Shown here piece after piece: positions 60,274-64,000 of a stretch of DNA of 64,000 bases. The translations under genes and the position numbers were made by a program. Origin of the DNA: Myxococcus eversor (lineage in GTDB: Bacteria > Myxococcota > Myxococcia > Myxococcales > Myxococcaceae); the NCBI RefSeq assembly GCF_010894455.1, contig NZ_JAAIXY010000003.1:496001-560000 (forward strand). The letters are read 5' to 3'. Numbering within the stretch: position 1 is the stretch's first letter; each line of letters begins with the position of its first letter. The notes under the pieces are model-generated. The model ran no database searches. It saw only the letters and a program-made list of their open reading frames with translations, and was not told where the DNA came from.

Positions 60274-60948
60274 ATGGCAGGGCAGGCAAGGCTGACAGGC
60301 AAGCAGGGCCAGGCACTGGCGGGCCATCTGAGCGAGGCCCCTGCCCCGGGAACCCAGGGCGCGGTGGTCCTCGTCCACGAGTGGTGGGGCCTCAACGCTC
60401 ACATCCAGGGCGTCTCCGACCGGCTCGCGAAGGAGGGCTTCACCGTGTTCGCGGTGGACCTCTACCACGGCCGCACGACGAAGGACGCGGCGGAGGCGGA
60501 CAGGCTGCTGACGCAAATGGATTGGGGGCAGGCCAGCGCGGAGCTGCGCGCCGCCACGGATGCGCTGCGCGAACGCGGGGGAGCGGGCACCAAGGTCGCC
60601 GTCCTCGGCTTCTGCATGGGCGGCGCGCTGACGCTGCTGGCCGGAGTCAATGACCCGGGGCTCGACGCCGTGGTCCCCTTCTACGGGATTCCTCCGGAGG
60701 CCGTGGACGTCACGCGCATCCGCGCGCCGGTGCTGGGCCACTTCGCGAAGAACGACGACTGGTGCACCCCGGACCGCGTGGACGCGCTGGAGCAGAAGCT
60801 GAAGGCCGCCCGCGTGCCCGCCGAGATTCACCGCTACGACGCCAGCCACGCGTTCTTCAACGACACGCGGCCGGAGGTCCACTCGCCCGAGGATGCGCGC
60901 CTGGCGTGGAAGCGCACCGTGGACTTCCTCCACGCGAAGCTCGGCTGA
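60274..60948 (+). CDS. Dienelactone hydrolase family protein
   Basis: A 224-residue alpha/beta hydrolase. VVLVHEWWGLNAHIQ and FAVDLYHG match the dienelactone hydrolase family; the nucleophile is Cys in GFCMGG, the acid lies in NDDWCTP and the His in SHAFFND. The family opens lactones, but many members have unknown substrates. AAGGGG lies upstream. Cytosolic; divergent from greB with a gap of about 80 bases. Confidence 0.92.
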   Translation: MAGQARLTGKQGQALAGHLSEAPAPGTQGAVVLVHEWWGLNAHIQGVSDRLAKEGFTVFAVDLYHGRTTKDAAEADRLLTQMDWGQASAELRAATDALRERGGAGTKVAVLGFCMGGALTLLAGVNDPGLDAVVPFYGIPPEAVDVTRIRAPVLGHFAKNDDWCTPDRVDALEQKLKAARVPAEIHRYDASHAFFNDTRPEVHSPEDARLAWKRTVDFLHAKLG

Positions 60949-60969
60949 GCCTCGCGCGGAGGGCTCGAC

Positions 60970-61467
60970 TCAGGTGCCGGGCGTCGCGGACGGCTGCTGC
61001 ACGGGGCTCGGCGCGGCCTCCGGGGTGGTGGCGGGCGCGTCGGTGGCCGGGGTCTCCGTCGCGGGAGCCGGCTCCGGAGCGGCGGGCGCCTGGGGCGCGG
61101 TCTCCAGAGTGGCGGGCGCCTCACCCGAGGGCGCAAGCTGCAGGCGGTACGACGTCACGCCCTTGGGCAGCACGACCTCCACCAACGGGTTCTCCTTCAG
61201 CAGCGCCTCGTTCGCCTCCAGCTTCACCAGACCATCCGCGTCGCTGAGGACGTTCAGGCGCGTGCGGCCCTCGCCCGCGCGGACCCGGGCCCCTTCCACG
61301 GGCTTGCCGGAGCCGTCCACCACGCGCAGCGCCACCATCTGCCCGGGAGTGATGTTGGCGGCGTTCGGCGGCGCCACCAGCTCCTTGTAGGTCGGCCGCA
61401 GGGCACAGGCCGTCAGCAGCGAGGTGGAGGTCAGGACGATGGTCAGCAGGGCTCGGCGGAGGCTCAT
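60970..61467 (-). CDS. Lipoprotein with carboxypeptidase-regulatory-like beta domain
   Basis: A 165-residue lipoprotein. The signal has lipobox LTAC (LLTACALRP), and the mature part (about 25-120) has VALRVVDGSGKPVEGARVRAG and TRLNVLSDADGLVKLEANEALL, like a carboxypeptidase regulatory-type beta-sandwich. The C-terminal ~50 residues are Pro/Ala/Thr rich (APEPAPATETPATDAPATT). Function unknown. ATG 61467 with GGAA upstream. A 258-base gap before the next gene shows no feature. Confidence 0.78.
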   Translation of the reverse strand: MSLRRALLTIVLTSTSLLTACALRPTYKELVAPPNAANITPGQMVALRVVDGSGKPVEGARVRAGEGRTRLNVLSDADGLVKLEANEALLKENPLVEVVLPKGVTSYRLQLAPSGEAPATLETAPQAPAAPEPAPATETPATDAPATTPEAAPSPVQQPSATPGT

Positions 61468-61725
61468 GGGAATTCCGTACGGACGTGAGGGGACTAACGG
61501 GCGCGGCAGCATAGCCGCAGACGGCGAGCCGCCAAGCCCCACGGCGTCCGCCCTCTCGGGTGGCTCCGCCTGTTTTCCCTGGCTTGTCCCAGGCAAGCAC
61601 CAGGGGTCCGCAGGGCGGCCCGCTCTCCCTTGGAGGGAGCGGCCCTTCCACATGTCTGTCGCCGACCCCACACCTGAAGGACGGCGGCGGAGGTGCCGCG
61701 CCCGCCCCTGGGAGGCTCGAAAGCC

Positions 61726-62304
61726 ATGGTCGAATTGACTCGCTCCGACAGAACCACCAACCCGCCCCCCTATGTGCGGGATGTGCATCGCGAACTCCGC
61801 TACTCCGAGCTGCCCGCGGGCATCGGCATGAGAAACGAGGAGTTCTACTTCAAGAACAACCGCTTCATCGTCAGCGTGGCGACGATGCTCGTCACCGGCT
61901 TCGTCGTCTTCTTCGTGCCGTTCTTCAACGGCCTGATTGCCGGTGCGTTCGGCGGGTTCCACGCACGGACGATGAGGCGTGCGCTTGGCGCGGCCCTCGT
62001 CACCTCCATCGCGCTGCCGGCGTTCATCGCGCTCTTCTCCTTCCTCGCCGGCCCCCACCAGCTGCGCATCTTCGGCGGGCTGGGGTTCTGGGGGTGGACG
62101 GCCCTCTTCGTCATCGGCACGTTCATCGGCGCCGCCACGGGCCCCTACTCCAGCGAGTTGTTGACGGAGGACTTCAGCGCAACTCCAGACCCAGTGCCAG
62201 CCGACGGTCCAACGTACCGGACAACCACGACGACGGAGACCGTGACTCGCGAAGTGCGCGTGGAGCGAGTGAGCCCTCCCAGCGAGCCTGTGCGCGAGGA
62301 GTGA
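61726..62304 (+). CDS. Small membrane protein, C-terminus overlaps the convergent DUF4105-type gene
   Basis: A 192-residue inner-membrane protein with about three helices (SVATMLVTGFVVFFVPFFNG, ALVTSIALPAFIALFSFLAG and GFWGWTALFVIGTFIGAA) and a charged Thr/Glu/Val tail (RTTTTTETVTREVRVERVS). GGAGG lies 11 bases before ATG 61726. No known domain. Its last 131 bases overlap the 3' end of the minus-strand gene, an unusually long convergent overlap; both frames look real. Confidence 0.65.
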   Translation: MVELTRSDRTTNPPPYVRDVHRELRYSELPAGIGMRNEEFYFKNNRFIVSVATMLVTGFVVFFVPFFNGLIAGAFGGFHARTMRRALGAALVTSIALPAFIALFSFLAGPHQLRIFGGLGFWGWTALFVIGTFIGAATGPYSSELLTEDFSATPDPVPADGPTYRTTTTTETVTREVRVERVSPPSEPVREE

Positions 62305-64000
62305 GCAGCACGCCGAAGGGCCCCGCGCGGCCCAGGAACCACTCCACCTGGAGCCAGGCGCCCGCCTCGTGCGTGAGGCGGGCATCGCCCATCCGCCACG
62401 TGGGGGCATAGGCCGCTTCCAGTCTCACCGCGTTGGCGCCGGAGCCCGGAAGGCCCGTGCGGTGCGTCAGCGACAGCCGAGGCCCCGCCGCCGGTGTCAG
62501 GGCCTGCTCGCTCCAGTGCATCCGCGCGAGCCCTCCCACGCCCACCGCCGTGAAGCGCGAGAAGCGCGCCCCCGCATCCAGCACCACCAGCGCCTCCGCC
62601 TGCACGGTGGCCCGGTAGGGCATGGCCCGCGCCGTGTCCGAGGCCACGCGGGCCTCCGCGCCCCACCCGAGCGAGTCCCACGCGGACTGGCGGAACTGGG
62701 GCAAGTCCCGCTGCAAGGTGCGGTAGCCCACCAGCGTCATGTCCGTGGACACCACGCGCGGAGGGCCCCAGCGCGGCTCCAGTGAGAGCTCACCGTCCAG
62801 GACGCGCAGCTCGCTGCTCGACTGGAAGCCATGCAGGCGCGAGTCACCCAACGCCTCCGCCATTCCCGCGGTGCGCACGCTCACCACGGGCCGCGCCGCG
62901 CCCACGTCGGGGAAGTCCATGCCCACGCTCACCACCGTGCGCGCCGCGCCCGACTCGCGCAGCGCGGTGTCCGCCCACCGGGTCTCGGCCTCCACCTTGC
63001 GACGACGGTCCGCGCCCAGGAAGGCCACCGCGTCGACGTCCGCGAACACGCCGTCATTCAGCTCACCCTGGGCCTCGGTGGCCCGGATGAAGGCGGCCTC
63101 GGTGCGCTCGGCGCGGACCAGGACCTTCAGCTCCCTCGGCGTCGGCGGACGGCGGGGCGCCGTGGCCAGCGCCTCCTGGAACAGCGCCGTGCGGTCCAGC
63201 ACCGCCAGCTTCCGCTGGAGCGCGTCTTCTCGCTCGAAGACCCGCTGACGCTCGCGGATTCCCGCCTCCGCGGAGCCCTTCAGGGGCGTCTTCACCGCGA
63301 GCAACCGCTGGCGTTCGATGCGCAATCGCTCTCCCTCCAACCGGTCCAACGCCGCTCGCTCCACTCGCACCGCATGGGCGACGTAGGCGTGCAGCGTCTC
63401 GCGCACGGAGGCCCGGACCTGGGGCGATGCGGAGTCGAGCACCGCGCGCACCGTCTCCGGCAACGCTCCGTAGGCCTCGTGTCTCGTGTCGGGTTCGGGT
63501 GACTGGAGGCGCGCGTGCAGGTGGAGCAGCCGCGACAATGGGGAGGCATCGACCTGGCCCGTGAGGGATTCGAGGGTCTCTCTGCGCAGGGCGTCCGCGC
63601 GGACGGCGCGGTCTCCGGTGGACTCGAAGGCATCGGGGATGAGCTCCAGCAGGGGGCCGGCGGCGCCTTCCTTGCCCAGCACCTCCAGCTTCGCCAGCAC
63701 GTCGAGCGTCGCGGTGGGCAGGACCCACATCAAGCCGGGGGGACGCACCTGTCGCCCGTGCTCCAGGACTCCATTGAGGAGGAAGAGGAGCGCGCTCGCG
63801 CAGTTGTCGGTGAAGAAGTAGTAGCCCATGTACCCGCGTCGCTCGAGTTCCCAGATGCGCTCCAGCATCCGCTCCTCCTCGCCGCGAGTGAGGCGCAGCC
63901 GGAAGCGGCGGATGGTGCGTTGCTCCAACTCCAACGACTCGTGCGTGAGGTCGCCCATCGTCCCGGTGAGGAAGACGGTGTCGTAGCTGCCCGTCATCCC
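62174..64000 (-). CDS. DUF4105-type (Lnb N-terminal-like) outer-membrane protein, 5' end outside window
   Basis: About 608 visible residues; the start lies beyond 64000. The visible N-part has HESLELEQRTIRRFRLRLT, then GYYFFTDNCASALLFLLNG, typical of the DUF4105 (Lnb periplasmic) domain with its conserved NC pair. A long helical middle part (LEGERLRIERQRLLAVKTPL) follows, and the C-terminal ~250 residues are an outer-membrane beta-barrel ending in RRLALGLELR. Role unknown, perhaps envelope lipid or peptidoglycan processing. The C-terminus overlaps the small membrane protein gene. Confidence 0.82.
   Translation of the reverse strand, partial: GMTGSYDTVFLTGTMGDLTHESLELEQRTIRRFRLRLTRGEEERMLERIWELERRGYMGYYFFTDNCASALLFLLNGVLEHGRQVRPPGLMWVLPTATLDVLAKLEVLGKEGAAGPLLELIPDAFESTGDRAVRADALRRETLESLTGQVDASPLSRLLHLHARLQSPEPDTRHEAYGALPETVRAVLDSASPQVRASVRETLHAYVAHAVRVERAALDRLEGERLRIERQRLLAVKTPLKGSAEAGIRERQRVFEREDALQRKLAVLDRTALFQEALATAPRRPPTPRELKVLVRAERTEAAFIRATEAQGELNDGVFADVDAVAFLGADRRRKVEAETRWADTALRESGAARTVVSVGMDFPDVGAARPVVSVRTAGMAEALGDSRLHGFQSSSELRVLDGELSLEPRWGPPRVVSTDMTLVGYRTLQRDLPQFRQSAWDSLGWGAEARVASDTARAMPYRATVQAEALVVLDAGARFSRFTAVGVGGLARMHWSEQALTPAAGPRLSLTHRTGLPGSGANAVRLEAAYAPTWRMGDARLTHEAGAWLQVEWFLGRAGPFGVLLTPRAQARWEGSLAPRALRESRSPSSWLSGTLDRRLALGLELR

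Noticed and set aside
1..64000. CRISPR array, tRNA, rRNA, IS element or prophage
   Set aside because: No regular spaced repeats, clover-leaf or rRNA-like stretches, transposase or phage genes were recognised by eye.

Overview
The window is high-GC DNA from a delta-type bacterium, most likely a myxobacterium of the Myxococcaceae. No rRNA or other marker is present, so this rests on gene style: many lipoproteins with Asp-Ala-Gly linkers, a protein resembling the myxobacterial DUF2378 paralogous family, an ExbB-ExbD-ExbD trio, large sensory histidine kinases, and codon use with strong G/C third positions. About 52 protein genes were called on both strands, packed tightly with many 1-11 base overlaps. 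I see no tRNA, rRNA, CRISPR array, insertion sequence or prophage.

1-8.4 kb: surface and metal-uptake flavour. Two lipoproteins share a HACxHA-type domain (105-812 and 935-1927). A Crp/Fnr regulator lies divergent from a sterol-desaturase-like enzyme. A TonB-dependent receptor with its own TonB C-terminal domain fused at the front is flanked by two lipoproteins that resemble each other. 8.4-14 kb: a DUF2378-like protein, thioredoxin, FKBP isomerase, an outer-membrane barrel with a long linker, NAD synthetase and a Lon-substrate-binding-domain protein. 14-24.4 kb: regulator/enzyme pairs (TetR with a serine hydrolase, AraC with a quinone-oxidoreductase-like enzyme, AraC with a glycolipid-binding-like protein), a MASE1 hybrid histidine kinase and small membrane proteins.

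24.4-29.7 kb: a HAD phosphatase, an ExbB-ExbD-ExbD operon with a clear promoter and terminator, a free-standing type II secretion GspE-N-domain protein, and an exported MsrB-MsrA fusion. 29.8-40.5 kb: a 1671-residue polytopic membrane protein with an N-terminal zinc ribbon, two overlapping sensor kinase genes of which the first has no ATP-binding domain, and a beta-helix lipoprotein. 40.9-49.5 kb: a polyhydroxyalkanoate synthase cluster with a coiled-coil partner, a hydrolase and an ATP-grasp protein, then a queuosine-precursor transporter and a pteridine reductase/FolB-cupin pair.

49.6-57.9 kb: the most distinctive region. Five lipoprotein genes in a row on the minus strand overlap by four bases or are separated by two: a von Willebrand A protein, a Hydin-Ig/PKD protein, a Cys-rich protein with two PPC domains, a protein with six IPT/TIG repeats, and a Cys-rich protein. 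They look like one translationally coupled surface complex with no function I can name. 58-64 kb: a methyltransferase, an exported metallo-beta-lactamase-fold protein next to greB, a dienelactone hydrolase, small lipo- and membrane proteins, and the 3' part of a DUF4105-type outer-membrane protein that runs off the window end.
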